DNA of 64,000 nt, taken from Macrocystis pyrifera (taxonomy: Eukaryota; Sar; Phaeophyceae; Laminariales; Laminariaceae). A program made the position numbers and the translations under genes. The DNA lies in assembly GCA_031763025.1 (NCBI GenBank), contig JASSKH010000010.1, positions 14,277,427-14,341,426 on the forward strand, given 5' to 3'. Every line of letters begins with the position of its first letter. The stretch's first letter is position 1. The notes beneath the pieces are model-generated. The model saw nothing but the letters and a program-made list of their open reading frames with translations, was not told the origin of the DNA and made no database searches. Of the stretch, positions 45,920-54,520 are shown one piece after another.

Positions 45920-47032
45920 GTACTCGATGGGAGAGACGTACTCGATCTCATGCCTGGCCGTAGTCGTATGACCATAGACCCTCGCATCCGTACAATGCCG
46001 GGACGGAGCATGTCGGGTTTTCACCGACCAGGCAGACATTGCTTGCACCAAGCGCGAAGCGCCGTGAGGTGTTGGGCGAGTCGCCTGAAGGGTGAGCTGC
46101 ATCCTACTAAAAACCGCTTGTGAGGAGGATTTTGTTGCATATGGATGACAGCAGCAATGGATTGATTTAATTTCTGGTGTGGCCTCTTCCAGAGACAGCA
46201 ATGGGTTTCCTATGTAACTGCCTCTTGGGTGCCATACCATAAACACTACCTGGTACGTGATAACGATCATCCCCCTTGTGCGGAGCAAAGGTTCTCCACC
46301 TCGCACAGGTAATCTAGCTGGACCACCAGGTGTGACCGACCGCCAAAAAATAACGATAGAACTAAACCGTACCCTGGTTGTTTAGCTCAAGTAGTGAGCG
46401 GCATGTTTTACAGTGTCGTTGCCAACCGACGCCAACCCAACCTTGTCTTGGAGGAGGGCAGGGGTGTACTCGATACTATACATGGCCGTAGGAGGAGGGG
46501 GGGGGGGGGGCGGTGTACTCATGTCATGCATGGCCGCAGTCGCGTGAACATAGACCCTCGCTTTCCTATATACCAGGTACAAGGTTGGGACGAAGCACGT
46601 CGGCTTTTTCGCCGACCTTTTTCCACGTGAGCGAGCGGGAGGAGAGCCGGGGTTTTTGCCATGGAAAAGGGAAATGGGATGGTGGGGGGACGAGGGGGGG
46701 GGGGGGGCGGAGGGCAAACCCCCCGCCTCTACAGGGGGGGGGGGGGGGGGGGTTGCGGCAACGTAGCGGCATCTTGCGACGATACCTGACGGGTATTTTT
46801 TATGCACCTTTTTATTCTCCCCTCCTTCACCGTATCATCTCGTCCCGTCCCGTCCCGTCCCATCCCGTCCCGTCCCGTCCCATGCAATCCCACCCCATCT
46901 CATCCCATCCGTCCCGTACCAAAGATCCTGGGCCTGTCCGAGTCGTTGGAGATCTGGGGAACATTCTACTTCGGCGTCCACGCTGTTTCTTTGGGGCTGT
47001 ACGTCATCTGCATGTTCGTGCCTGCCAAAAAG
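33606..47032 (+). CDS. MBOAT-family lysophospholipid acyltransferase, eleven exons (5' and 3' ends missing)
   Basis: Membrane-bound O-acyltransferase that moves a fatty acyl group from acyl-CoA to a lysophospholipid in the ER membrane (Lands cycle remodelling). Exons: 33606-33796, 34541-34652, 36159-36259, 38242-38395, 39905-40018, 40908-41011, 42995-43075, 43995-44109, 44457-44532, 45685-45835, 46925-47032. All phases agree if one missing base is allowed in exon 6, giving 436 residues. Family marks: HLYRAYVDYMGWSLDFTGPQ, LTIKLSSFAYNVWDG, NPLEFFGYVYCFSSILAGPA, the Asn-containing NTRAWNKRTQGWL and the active-site His in SAFWHGFYPGYYLFF. Several hydrophobic helices (YVLLLLAAYPLAAVF and others). 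Closest in pattern to LPCAT/LPEAT-type MBOATs, and substrate headgroup is not decidable. The N-terminal exon and the last exon were not found. Introns are full of transposons and minisatellites. Confidence 0.9.
33913..33956 (+). mobile_element. C-tailed retroposon end, short copy
   Basis: CTTGGTCGTACGACTGCGGC, CACGCGTGATATCGAGTACA, CCCCG. The tail is only four C. In acyltransferase intron 1. Confidence 0.55.
34133..34200. repeat. AGATCCTTTC tandem repeat
   Basis: Six to seven units of ten bases (AGATCCTTTC, AGATCCGTTC) in acyltransferase intron 1. Confidence 0.7.
34541..34652 (+). CDS. acyltransferase exon 2
   Basis: KYMPKVVFAFVLGYISLSHL then YRAYVDYMGWSLDFTGPQ, donor CAG|GTATCC. The first G completes Lys with the AA left by exon 1. 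GxxxxxHxYRxYVDYxGWxLDFTGPQ is a hallmark of lysophospholipid MBOATs. Confidence 0.92.
35097..35212. mobile_element. palindromic MITE, copy 6 (arm type B)
   Basis: TATTTACGGGGGTCCATAGT and AACTATGGACCCCCCCCGTA. Extra C bases in the right terminus. In acyltransferase intron 2. Confidence 0.82.
36159..36259 (+). CDS. acyltransferase exon 3
   Basis: Acceptor TTAATGCTGCAG. MVLTIKLSSFAYNVWDGRKW, AEIEKDTGDKKKD, donor AG|GTCAGA. The hydrophilic Lys-rich end is the usual variable cytosolic loop. Confidence 0.92.
36300..36560. repeat. imperfect minisatellite AGAGCTGAGT
   Basis: About ten diverged units of 20-28 bp around AACTTCAGAGCTGAGTGAGA in acyltransferase intron 3, beginning 40 bp after the donor. 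Confidence 0.6.
36848..36927 (-). mobile_element. C-tailed retroposon, 3' end copy (antisense in intron 3)
   Basis: Minus strand: CATTGTAGGGATACGAGGGT, ATATGGTCATACGACTACGG, CCATGCATGATATCGAACAC then C tail. Another G-run (36954-36968) lies just beyond its 5' side. Confidence 0.7.
38242..38395 (+). CDS. acyltransferase exon 4
   Basis: Acceptor CTGCCTGCACAG. RVLAARRQYAIRSVPNPLEF, FGYVYCFSSILAGPAFEYTL, YDNATSGEAYRK, donor AAG|GTTAGC. PxPLEFxGYxxxFxxxLAGPxxEY is strongly conserved in this family. The 3' end of this exon with its donor has been copied into the following intron (38602-38740). Confidence 0.93.
38602..38740 (+). repeat. duplicated 3' end of acyltransferase exon 4 with donor site
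   Basis: About 254 bp downstream of the original: GAGTACGTACACTCTCTGTG, CGACAACGCCACCAGCGGGG, CTATCGGAAGGTTAGCTTCG, then the same intron start. The coding frame is broken by indels and leads to a stop at the donor (GGT TAG), so it is a pseudo-exon. Confidence 0.75.
38983..38994 (+). other. possible 12-bp microexon (GYRK)
   Basis: GGCTACCGGAAG lies between a very strong acceptor (T-rich tract then GCAG, AG at 38981-38982) and GTGACC. It repeats the end of exon 4 (AYRK), is phase 0 at both sides and would insert Gly-Tyr-Arg-Lys in frame. It may be a third copy of the exon 4 end or a real alternative microexon. Confidence 0.35.
39905..40018 (+). CDS. acyltransferase exon 5
   Basis: Acceptor GCTTGGTTCAACAG. 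KGEKVKIPPNLAAALARFAA, GILCLVLFQVGAAYYPLK, donor AAG|GTGGGA. One hydrophobic helix. An alternative acceptor three bases on would drop the first Lys. Confidence 0.88.
40234..40315 (-). mobile_element. C-tailed retroposon, 3' end copy (antisense in intron 5)
   Basis: On the minus strand: CATTGTAGGGATTCAAAGGC, CATACGACTACGGCGATGTA, ACATATCGAGTACGCCCCCT. The G-rich end on the plus strand at 40234-40248 is its C tail. Confidence 0.65.
40745..40886. repeat. (CCCT)n microsatellite in front of exon 6
   Basis: About 34 tetranucleotide units with one slip near 40791. It ends 22 bases before the exon 6 start and is an uninterrupted pyrimidine tract on the coding strand. Confidence 0.92.
40908..41011 (+). 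CDS. acyltransferase exon 6, one base short of frame
   Basis: Acceptor CTGATTGTAG. First part MMRAAEVAHLPMYHRIGRAW, then TGA in that frame. The second part VTLFFVRMKYFFAWK is in the next frame. The exon is 104 bp where phase needs 105; a third G at GCTTGG|TGACG would restore RAWVTLFFVRMKYFFAW, which is the family pattern (RxKYYFAWK). Donor AAG|GTGATT. Confidence 0.82.
41595..41940. repeat. AGATC-rich dispersed repeat, two tandem copies
   Basis: Each unit has TAGATCAGA..GATCTAG, AGGCTGCCGTTATGATATCT / AGGCTGCCGCCATGATGTCT, CAGGTACATCCAACCCAAGA and ACTCACTTACCAC. Related single copies lie at 19470-19600, 37240-37400 and, on the other strand, 48830-49040. The family is not recognised. Confidence 0.6.
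42010..42405. repeat. 190-bp tandem duplication with (ATCT)n
   Basis: Two copies: CAGATCAGGGATCTATTTAT / CAGACCAGGGATCTATCTAT, GAAACCGACGATACGCCCGA / GAAACCGATGATACGCTCGA, GTGAAATATTTGTTCCCTCG, GGACCCACAATTTCGGGTGC. In acyltransferase intron 6. Confidence 0.75.
42440..42985. repeat. G/T-rich minisatellite, period about 110 bp
   Basis: Repeating blocks GTTGTGCCTCTCGGTGCTGT, GTGATGTTGCACGGACAT and TTCGCCGTGTGATG, four to five diverged copies, running to within 10 bp of exon 7. The antisense strand stays open for 246 codons (His/Thr-rich), which follows from the repeat composition. Confidence 0.65.
42995..43075 (+). CDS. acyltransferase exon 7
   Basis: Acceptor GTCCGCTCCGCAG. IADGASVLGGFGFQGYKADG, TVVGWDG, donor GGG|GTGAGG. 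AxGAxxLxGFGFxGY follows KYYFAWK in this family. Confidence 0.92.
43995..44109 (+). CDS. acyltransferase exon 8 (catalytic Asn region)
   Basis: Acceptor CGTTCGCTTGCAG. VSNIDIMSFETSPSVVVNTR, AWNKRTQGWLERYVYMRT, donor G|GTGAGA. The WN in AWNKRTQGWL is the conserved Asn position of MBOAT enzymes. Confidence 0.93.
44295..44420 (+). mobile_element. C-tailed retroposon, 3' part, in front of exon 9
   Basis: AATGTCTGCCTGGTCGGTGA, CCCGGCATTGTAGGGATGCG, GGCTATGCATGATAATGAGT then C17. It begins directly after a C14 run (44281-44294). Its tail ends 36 bases before the exon 9 acceptor. Confidence 0.78.
44457..44532 (+). CDS. acyltransferase exon 9 (active-site His)
   Basis: Acceptor CACCGGTTAG. Completes Gly, then NSLVATYFVSAFWHGFYPGY, YLFF, donor AT|GTGAGC. 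His in FWHGFYPGYY is the catalytic His of MBOATs. At 76 bp it is the shortest coding exon of the gene. Confidence 0.93.
44880..45012. repeat. CCCAA/CCAAG degenerate repeat
   Basis: Mixed AACCCAAACCCAAGCCAAGC words in intron 9. It superficially resembles telomere repeats but has no constant unit. Confidence 0.6.
45298..45394. mobile_element. palindromic MITE, copy 7 (right arm shortened)
   Basis: TATTACGGGGGATCATAGTT, CCTATGTATTTACCTATTTT, then GGTCTCCCGTAATA. About 15 bp of the right arm are missing. Confidence 0.75.
45685..45835 (+). CDS. acyltransferase exon 10
   Basis: SLPVVTAVSRELKKKVSPYV, PTGGTIGVAYHILCVAVVSM, TVNYLVIPFQ, donor CAG|GTCAGA. The acceptor GGAGCAG follows a G12 run rather than pyrimidines, which is unusual, but both phases fit exons 9 and 11. 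Confidence 0.88.
45859..46441 (-). mobile_element. C-tailed retroposon, full-length type
   Basis: Minus strand from 46441: GGTTGGGTTGGCGTCGGTTG, GAGCTAAACAACCAGGG, CTGTCTCTGGAAGAGGCCAC, CTGCCTGGTCGGTGAAAACC, CATTGTACGGATGCGAGGGT, CAGGCATGAGATCGAGTACG, second ATCGAGTACA, then 60 C (45859-45918). The tail starts 24 bases past the exon 10 donor. Confidence 0.85.
46452..46620 (-). mobile_element. two C-tailed retroposon ends in series
   Basis: Minus strand: first AAAAGCCGACGTGCTTCGTC to GAGTACACCG with a C tail (46492-46512), then a minimal unit TACGGCCATGTATAGTATCG, AGTACACCCC (46452-46490). The full-length copy at 46441 follows, so three copies are in line. Confidence 0.7.
46842..46920. repeat. 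(CCCGT/CCATC)n tract in front of exon 11
   Basis: Pentanucleotide pyrimidine-rich repeat CGTCCCGTCCCGTCCCATCC, ending a few bases before the exon 11 acceptor. Confidence 0.85.
46925..47032 (+). CDS. acyltransferase exon 11, last recognised
   Basis: Acceptor CCCGTACCAAAG. ILGLSESLEIWGTFYFGVHA, VSLGLYVICMFVPAKK, donor AAG|GTGCGC. Last transmembrane helix of the family. Reading on without splicing would add about 45 Cys/Phe-rich residues to a stop at 47165-47167, less likely than an intron. The C-terminal exon, which in relatives is Lys-rich, is not identified. Confidence 0.88.
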
Positions 47033-48032
47033 GTGCGCGAAGACGCGGTCTGTGTGTACCGTTTTTGTTGTTGTTGCTTTTTTTTTGGAGCGAGCGGAGA
47101 GAGTTTTGCCAATTTCCACGGCCGCCTCAACTGTAGGACATACCTGGTACAGCAAGCAGTACCTTAAATTTTCAAATGGAGCCGGAGGTGTTGTACGTGC
47201 GCAGAACGTCTGAAGCCGGCGGTAAGAGAGGGTCGCTCGTCGCCTCTACCGCTTTGTACGAGGAAACGGTTCACACACACACACACACTCACACCGTGTA
47301 CTACCAGGTGTATAGATGGCTAGAACGAGCGCCAACCCTATAACCCCAAGCCAACCAGACCAACCCTCACCCTGACCCCAAGCCGATCAGACCAAAAATC
47401 TCGAGTAAGCGGTGAGCTCTAACGGTGATCGGTGCCGTCCTACGACCGACGAAAATCTCCCCGATTTGTGTTTCTTCTTTACCGTGCGTACGCCTGATTT
47501 ACCCTGTAACACCCAAGAATCTGAAGACATGCCTCGGCACAAAATTTTTAGTCCGAGCTGATTTTTGGTCGACGATGAGTGGAGAGTGGAGAGAGGGTGG
47601 AAAAAAAAAAGGCCGAGAAGAAGAGGTAAAAAGTCTCCAAAAAAAAAAAAAACGCCGAGAAGAGTTAAAAGTCTTCAAAGCCGGCGCCAACCCTGTGTGC
47701 CTGCCCACCATTTTTTTGGAGAAATTCGCCCCAGAAATGCAGCCCAGGGAGTGGTGTTGTCTTATTGCGTGGTCTGCGGTATATACATATATATATACCT
47801 GGTATTGAAGACGATGGTGGTGTTGAAGCGAGTTCGATACGATATTATACCGTGAACAAAAAAAAATGGTGGGGGACGCAGTCGATATAATGTTTCGATA
47901 GCATATCCAAACCTTCGATACGATAGCCTAACGCTACACGTATATATTTAAAAAAAAAAAAAAACGACGGCTGCGTGATCGAGAATTTCGTTCGAAATTC
48001 GTCTCCTGCAAGCTGTGTGATCGCGAGTTGTG
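47033..48032. other. 3' of acyltransferase exon 11, last exon not found
   Basis: A Lys/Arg-rich frame at 47565-47700 (RGWKKKRPRRRGKKSPKKKK) comes from A-rich low complexity. It would suit an ER-type tail but has no convincing acceptor. Confidence 0.25.
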
Positions 48033-48150
48033 TAACAGGGGGCCGCAGAAAACGGGACCCACGCTTTACACAAAAACCTGTGTGTGTATTCTAGTATTTT
48101 TAGTGAAGCGTAATACTGTAGGTCCTGATTACTGTGTTTCCCCGTAGTAC
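48033..48150. mobile_element. palindromic MITE, copy 8 (old)
   Basis: Keeps GGGACCCACGCTTTACACAA, AAAACCTGTGTGTG and TAGGTCCTGATTACTGTG then TTTCCCCGTA. Many mismatches. Confidence 0.55.
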
Positions 48151-49116
48151 TGTACGCCTTCCACTGGCGCACACAGTTGACGACAACGAGGCAGGCACGC
48201 CTCGTTGCTGCTCCCGCCCTCCCTAGCTCCTAGCGAGAGTCAGTCAGGCATGCGTGCCCTGCCATCGTATCGCAAGTGTGTGGACAACGGACGGAAGAAG
48301 GCGCAGCAGGCTGCACATATATTCTTTCAACCCTATGAAGACTTCGGTCGCCTTTTTTGGGCACAAACAACGCTGAAAATTCCAAGCATCCCCCCCCCCA
48401 ACCCCCCCCCCCCCCAAAAAAAAAAAAAAAAAAAGAACTGCGGCTCTAAGAGGGTTAATTATCCACCACTCTGACCCGAAACATAGGGTCATTCTTATCG
48501 GAGAGCTTTTATTTCCATACGAACCATATTTTTTTTTCGCGCAATTTTTTCACCCTCCAGATTTTCCCGACATTTTTTTCCTATTATGTGAAATTTTTAC
48601 TCTCCTGTTGTTTTTTTTTACTTCTTTCGAATTTCACAAATTGTGACAGAACGCCTTCGTATCTTGATACATATGTCCCATTATTTCTTAAAGTTGGGAA
48701 AATCTGCAAAAAAAATCTCTCCGACTAGAACGGGTCTTAGCATATAAATATGTGGTCAGAATGATCCGTATGTTTTGGTTCAGAGTGGTATACTGGAGTA
48801 AATATTTTCACACCTTGGATACATGAGATAGATCATCAGTTCCCACAGTTCGTGATCTAGGTCTTTCGGGGCCGGTACTGTAGATCCCTGATTTGTGTGA
48901 TTACACGTGGGAACCGTAAAAGCCCCATCGTCTGTACGTGGGAGGATGCTTCCTGGGTTGGACCCGTCCTACGAATGCGACACCCTGCACACTGCACAGC
49001 ACCTCAGAACGGCCGCTTAGGATCTACACCGGAGATCCGTGATGTGTGCGACGGTTCGAAATGTTTTGCGCTGACGGGATGTACGTGCCGGAATTGCATG
49101 TGTTCGCGTTTTCTTT

Positions 49117-49190
49117 CCTTTCCTTGCCTTGCCTTGCCTTGCCTTGCCTTGCCTTGCCTTGCCTTGCCTTGCCTTGCCTTGCCTTGCCTG
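49117..49190. repeat. (CCTTG)n microsatellite
   Basis: Fourteen to fifteen perfect CCTTG units. Confidence 0.93.
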
Positions 49191-49426
49191 AGTTTTTTCG
49201 TCTTTTTTTTTTTTTCCCTGTGTTGCCCTTTACCGTATGCTGATCTGCCTTTTTTTTGTTGCTGTCCTATACCAGGTATAGAGTTTTTCAATTACCTTCC
49301 CCTCCCTATGTTCCAATTTACTTTTTTGCCGATTTTTGTGTCTCTCTCTGTTTCTCTTTTTTTTTTTTTTTTTTTTTGCCCCCCTCTTATTTTTCGGCTC
49401 TTACGCCTCTTACGGCTCTTCCCGCG

Positions 49427-49461
<35 letters not shown>

Positions 49462-49529
49462 TCGAAGACCGCCGACCGTGTCAAGAAGACCGTCTGATGC
49501 CCCCGGCTCGCTCGTCTCGTCGTGGCGAT

Positions 49530-49656
49530 GAACGGATGGATGGATGCATAGATGGATGCATGGATAGATGGATGCATGCATGCATGGATGGGTGGATGGA
49601 TAGATACATGGGCGGACGCGTGATGGAACGGATGCATGGATAGATGTTCGGAGGGC

Positions 49657-49688
<32 letters not shown>

Positions 49689-49730
49689 GGAGGAGGAGGA
49701 AGAGGAGGAAGAGGAGGAGAGGGAATGTTT
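49530..49730. repeat. GATG/GATA then GAG/GAA arrays
   Basis: First GGATGGATGCATAGATGGAT words (49530-49650), then AGGAGGAAGAGGAGGAGG (49655-49725). Confidence 0.85.
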
Positions 49731-50061
49731 TTTTTTATGCGCCAGGCAGCGCCGCCCTTCCCTCTCTCCCCCACGAGGTCGCGATGGGGAGGGACATAGC
49801 TTGCGTCCCGCCGTCGGGGAGATACACGGTACCCCGGCTTGCTTGCAGTACACACTGTTTCGTTTGGATCGGGGGTCACCACGAGCGACGCGACATAATC
49901 CGTTTCAGATCACACCACACCACACCACACTACACGAGACGACTGATGGCAGTGAGGGTGATGCTGGTGATGGTAGTGGCTCGAGGTGAAGGGGCAAAGG
50001 GCGCCAATCACGGGGCAATGGTGGGGTGTTGACGCCGATAATACCCCCCCCCCCCTTTCCT

Positions 50062-50098
<37 letters not shown>

Positions 50099-50431
50099 CG
50101 CTTCCTGCGCTACACGACATAAGAGAGCACAAATAAGTTATGATGGGGGTGGTGGTGGTGGCTTTAGGCTGAGGGAGAAGCTTTCTCGAAGGGCGGAGCC
50201 CGCTGAAATTGGCAACGAGGGGGGTTACTGCCCCCCCCCCCCCCCCACACACACACACACACAATTTAGTATGTGACACATACCACGCTTTTTTCTCACC
50301 ACAGGAGTTGTTGCAGTGCGCAGGCATTATGCTGCATCTTGTCGTTGCTTTGAGAGTATCAGGCATGGTGATAAGACACAGCAGGGGTAGGGTGATATTA
50401 TTTGGCCTTGTTTTTTTTTGGCGGGGAGGGG

Positions 50432-50462
<31 letters not shown>

Positions 50463-51908
50463 CGCATTTGTTGCGGGGCGATGACGAAAAAAAAAAAACG
50501 GCTTGGTGGTACATACTACTAGGAAACTCCTGTACGGCAGTACTACAGCAGCAGTACTACGGAAGCAAGCAGTGACACGGATCGTTCGGTATAGAGGGAA
50601 AACGAGTCTCTACAGCAGTACTACTGTTGTGCCAACGTGCTTCTGTACCCACTACTGCTGCTGCTGCTGGTGGTGCTTGAATAGTAGTATACCATAAATA
50701 CGTATCGGTAGGCGCTAGCGGTTCAGCAGTACAGCGGTCGTGCCAGTCAGCACGCGAGCACAGCATAGCGGCGAGGGTACAGAGGTGGCGGGCGTTTTGA
50801 TTTTTACTGCGATTTTTTCATGTACGAGCACGTACATACATACGAGTACTGAGTGCTGACGGCGGGCTCTTTTTTTTTTTTCGTTCTTCCGTCACCCCCG
50901 TTTATCGGCGTCACTTCTCTTGGCGTCTCTGTGTCCGTCGCCAAGGCAGTTCCTGATGACGTACTTACCAGGTACGTATTACTAGGTATATGGTGTTGTG
51001 GGTGGGTGGGTGGGTGGGTGGGTGGGGGTGCCCCAGGAGTTTGTTTTTTCTCTTCGCTGGTTGTTGGTGGTTCGAGGGTTGGATTCGAGGCGAAATTGAT
51101 AAGGTCGGCGTGTTTGTTGACGTTTCGAGCGGTCGGTCGTTGTGGTGGGTGAAGTTGTCGGCTCCGTGGTCATCGTGATCGCTCATAACGCCAGGAAAAT
51201 AATAGTACTCGTGAAAAAAGAAATTTAAACTTGTGAAAGGTAAAAACACACGCTATTCGGCGTAGTCATCGCGACCGCTCACGCTACCGTACGAAGAGAG
51301 AAAGGCAGATGATGGTGATGATGACGATGGTGATGGGCGATGTGAGAAATGCAAATGAGATCGAGAGAAACAAAAAACTGACCAATAAAAAATACGCGTT
51401 CGACGGAGCGAGACGAGGGAAGTGGGGGATATGGGAGTGCAATTACTACGAGGACGATAAACAAATTTTGGCGTGTTCGTTCCGCGAGCCCGATGCTTTA
51501 GTCGCTTCACGAGCAAGTGAGCGACTCTCATCCCAGAGAAGGGGGCGAGGAGGAGGAGGGAGGAGAGGCGAGAGGGGGGGGGGGGGAGAGGAGAGGAGGA
51601 GTCTTATCGTGCTATGACAGGGATGATACACAGAATAAACGGACGCATAGGACCACTTTTCCTAAGAGTTTTACCTCCTTGGTTCTCCATCCGCGAGTCG
51701 CAAAAAAAAACGGTACGTACGTAGCAAAAGCTGAAACAAAATCCTGTGTTTCAACTTTGGTTCCAACGCAGGGCCCACGAAAAGAATCAACCGCTACCCC
51801 GCTACCCATTTTCGAGACCCAGGCTGGGGGGTATACTAAAACCAAGTAAACAAAAATATGAAAAAAAAGACTCGCTTTTCGTGATTTCGTCCAGAAATTC
51901 CGCAGCAC

Positions 51909-51939
<31 letters not shown>

Positions 51940-52048
51940 CTGACAACTGGGAAGGGAGTTGCACGTAAGTCGTTTTCTCTTTTTGTCGAGTACCCAACGC
52001 ATCTATTTTTCACACCATTTTTTTTTTAAATTATGAACAGCCCGTCCT

Positions 52049-52088
<40 letters not shown>

Positions 52089-52245
52089 CCATTTTTTTTC
52101 GGCCGCTTTTACTTGTTTTTGGTGCGCACCGAGTACGCGTGACTTCTCACGAAGAAATAAGTGCGGGAATCGGCGGGACGTTGTCTTTGATGGTACGGCC
52201 ATGAACAGGGATAGCTGACACAAGAGACGAGCCGTTTGCGCCAAG

Positions 52246-52300
52246 ACGGCCATGCATGAGATCGTGTACATCTCTCTTATCGAGTACACCCCCCCCCCCC
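52246..52300 (+). mobile_element. C-tailed retroposon end
   Basis: GGCCATGCATGAGATCGTGT, ACATCTCTCTTATCGAGTAC, A then C12. Same doubled terminal block as the full-length copy at 13574. Abuts a LINE tail. Confidence 0.75.
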
Positions 52301-52482
52301 GAGGAGGAGGCCAAACAGGAAGGGGATAAGATTAGCAAAAAGTTTCTATGTAATTTATGGAAACAACGTAATGAGCGCCCAATTGTTGGAGGTGTCTCTA
52401 TTAGGAGTAGGAACGGTGCTCCGTCTCGAAAGGGATGCGTGGTCAATGGTCAAATGACTAAGGCAAGCAACAAATGAGTACG

Positions 52483-52515
<33 letters not shown>
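52301..52515 (+). mobile_element. LINE 3' end, recent truncated copy
   Basis: From AGGAGGCCAAACAGGAAGGG to CAACAAATGAGTACG and C33. Base for base the same as 6627-6798 over about 170 bp as far as can be read, so the two are recent products of one source. Confidence 0.88.
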
Positions 52516-52517
<2 letters not shown>

Positions 52518-53147
52518 GGCGGAGAAGTTCGGGAGGTACAAGGCAAAAGTAGAAGAAAGGATAAAAAGAAGGGAAAGGCTAGCACTGACAAACAAGGTGA
52601 CACCGGAGAAACTTTTCGAAGATGTAGGGGGGATTAAAGGCAGGGATAGGAATGAAAACGTGTTTGCACAGCCCAATGGTCTTCGCGAAAACGCTGACGC
52701 CTCGATTTCGTGTATGGGGCCTGGACCTGCCAGAATAAAGAAAGAGGTATACCAGTAGCCGGGAGGAGGAGGAAGTACAGTAGATGCACAGTTGTGCCCG
52801 TGTGGCAAATCTTTAGAGAATATAATTCACATAGGAGGATGCGCAATGTAAAAGAAAAACGGGATGCGTTAGAAGAGATGAGGGGAATAGACGAATGTGA
52901 CATGGAGGAGTTTGATACACTAGATAGCAGCGAGAAAACGATTGCTATCCTAGGAGACAGATGGCGGCCACACAGGCGGCGAGACAGGAAGGAGATAATA
53001 TCAGAAAAAGTTTCTATGCAACTCGTGGAAACGACGTAGTGAGCGCCCAAATGTTGGAGGTCTCTCCACTAGGAGTAGCAACGATGCTCTGTCTCGAAGG
53101 GGATGCGTGGTCAATGGTCAAATGACTGAGGCAGGCAACGAATGAGT

Positions 53148-53178
<31 letters not shown>
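52516..53178 (+). mobile_element. LINE 3' end, longer truncated copy
   Basis: Starts within the RT C-terminus (KFGRYKAKVEERIKRRERLA), keeps the knuckle as LCPCGKSLENIIHIGGC (intact Cys where the long LINE has a stop), then CDMEEFDTLDSSEKTIAIL, the 3' UTR and C30. Frame breaks are present, for example after KKEVYQ. It differs at many positions from the 2650-6812 element, so it comes from an older or different source copy. Confidence 0.85.
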
Positions 53179-53179
<1 letters not shown>

Positions 53180-53500
53180 CCGTGCGTGTGGGCCGATCGA
53201 CACGATTTCGCCGAAATGCACTTTTGATCAAAAGAATGGCCCGCTTGGGCTACACTGCTGTGTCTCCTTCCTTAACTCACCCATCCTGCTGGTGAAGGCC
53301 CGCGACCGTGCGTGTTTTTGTTTTCCGGGTTGTGCTCGCCCACTCAACACACACTGTTGGATGGTGGCCTAGCTGTGTATACGTGGAGAAGTCTAGGGAG
53401 GGGAGGGGGACTACAATTTTCCCTAGTGTTTATCTGCCTGAATCCCCCGCTGTCTGTCGAACGTGTTTGCTGGGGTATCTGTGAAAAAAATCCCGCTGTC

Positions 53501-53535
<35 letters not shown>

Positions 53536-54000
53536 AGTCAGTCTATCTTCCTGCCTAAATGTCTTCCTTTTCTCCGTCTAGTCTCCTCCAAACGTTGAAT
53601 TTCGCAAGTTCATTTTTTTTTCGATTCCGAACGGTTGGACGAGACTTCAATCCCGAGTTTCACCATGTCACCCTGCTGTGCCCGCGACTAAAGCCTCTCG
53701 ACGGACTGTCGTCCAGCGGATACCCGTCACGCGGTTTGCCGACAACAAATCACAGCGCGGGTCATCGCGGGAGCAGCTTGCGCTTTCGCGTTTCTCGAAC
53801 TAGATCAAACGACCGCTATACACTAGTCAGTGCTCTTTTTGGATGCTCAGATGCAGCTTTCTTCGCAGCTGCCACACTTGTTGGAACACGCAAAGGCATG
53901 GGAATAAGCCGCTCTTACGACTGCCCAAACCAACAACATTCGGAACGGCGCACCGGGGATTAGACCGATGACGATGGGAACGAGAGGTCTTTTTAAAGTT
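53179..54000. other. intergenic, no gene established
   Basis: A 134-codon frame at 53559-53963 (ending SYDCPNQQHSERRTGD) has no recognised domain. (CTGT)n at 53500-53535. Confidence 0.3.
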
Positions 54001-54002
54001 CT

Positions 54003-54297
54003 TTGTTTTGATTTCACACCGTTTTAGCGGCGCTGTGTGTCGCGGGGAACTTGGAATGAGACGTTCTGCCCAAAACCGACAGACGTGTCAATCTCTCTCA
54101 ACCGATTGGATCAATCTTTGGAAAAACTGCGAACTCTTGCTCCATGTCCGAAGCCACACCCTCTATACTGCGAAGTATACCACTAACTACATTGGAAAGC
54201 GCTACCACAAAAAACAAGGAGATATCCCTGAAAGCAGAACGTCTCATCTTAAGTTCCCCGCGAGATACAGCCGCTGAGATGGCGTAAAAACCAAACA
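54003..54297. mobile_element. foldback element F4
   Basis: Arms GTGTCGCGGGGAACTTGGAA, TGAGACGTTCTGC on the left and GCAGAACGTCTCATCTTAAG, TTCCCCGCGAGATACAGCCG on the right, about 50 bp each around a 165-bp centre. Only this copy was seen. Confidence 0.65.
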
Positions 54298-54520
54298 TTC
54301 GAAAACATGGACATGAAATCTCGTTCCCGTTGTCATCGAATTGGCGGTGCATGCACTCTGATACCGCTGTATAGTCTACCATCGTGCAGTTTCATGTATT
54401 CTGATACCTCAATCTCGCCCGCCGGGCCGGCACAGCCTTGATCCTACAGGGTGGCACTCTGTGGGCCAAGGTGAGCGCTGAAGGGAGAAGGTAAAGACGA
54501 GAGAGAAAGGGAGAAAGAGA

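Larger units (their letters stand above)
48151..52245. other. low-complexity intergenic DNA, no gene seen
   Basis: Contains C/A runs (48390-48435), the CCTTG array, T22 at 49357-49378, tetranucleotide arrays, C runs near 50040-50100 and 50231-50246, G runs at 50431-50462, (TGGG)n at 50998-51027, and long T runs at 51909-51935 and 52050-52088. An AGATC-rich repeat copy lies at 48830-49040 on the minus strand. No exon was recognised. Confidence 0.4.

Noticed and set aside
49530-49850. Long open frames in GATG/GAGGAG DNA
   Set aside because: They arise from trinucleotide and tetranucleotide repeats in all frames.
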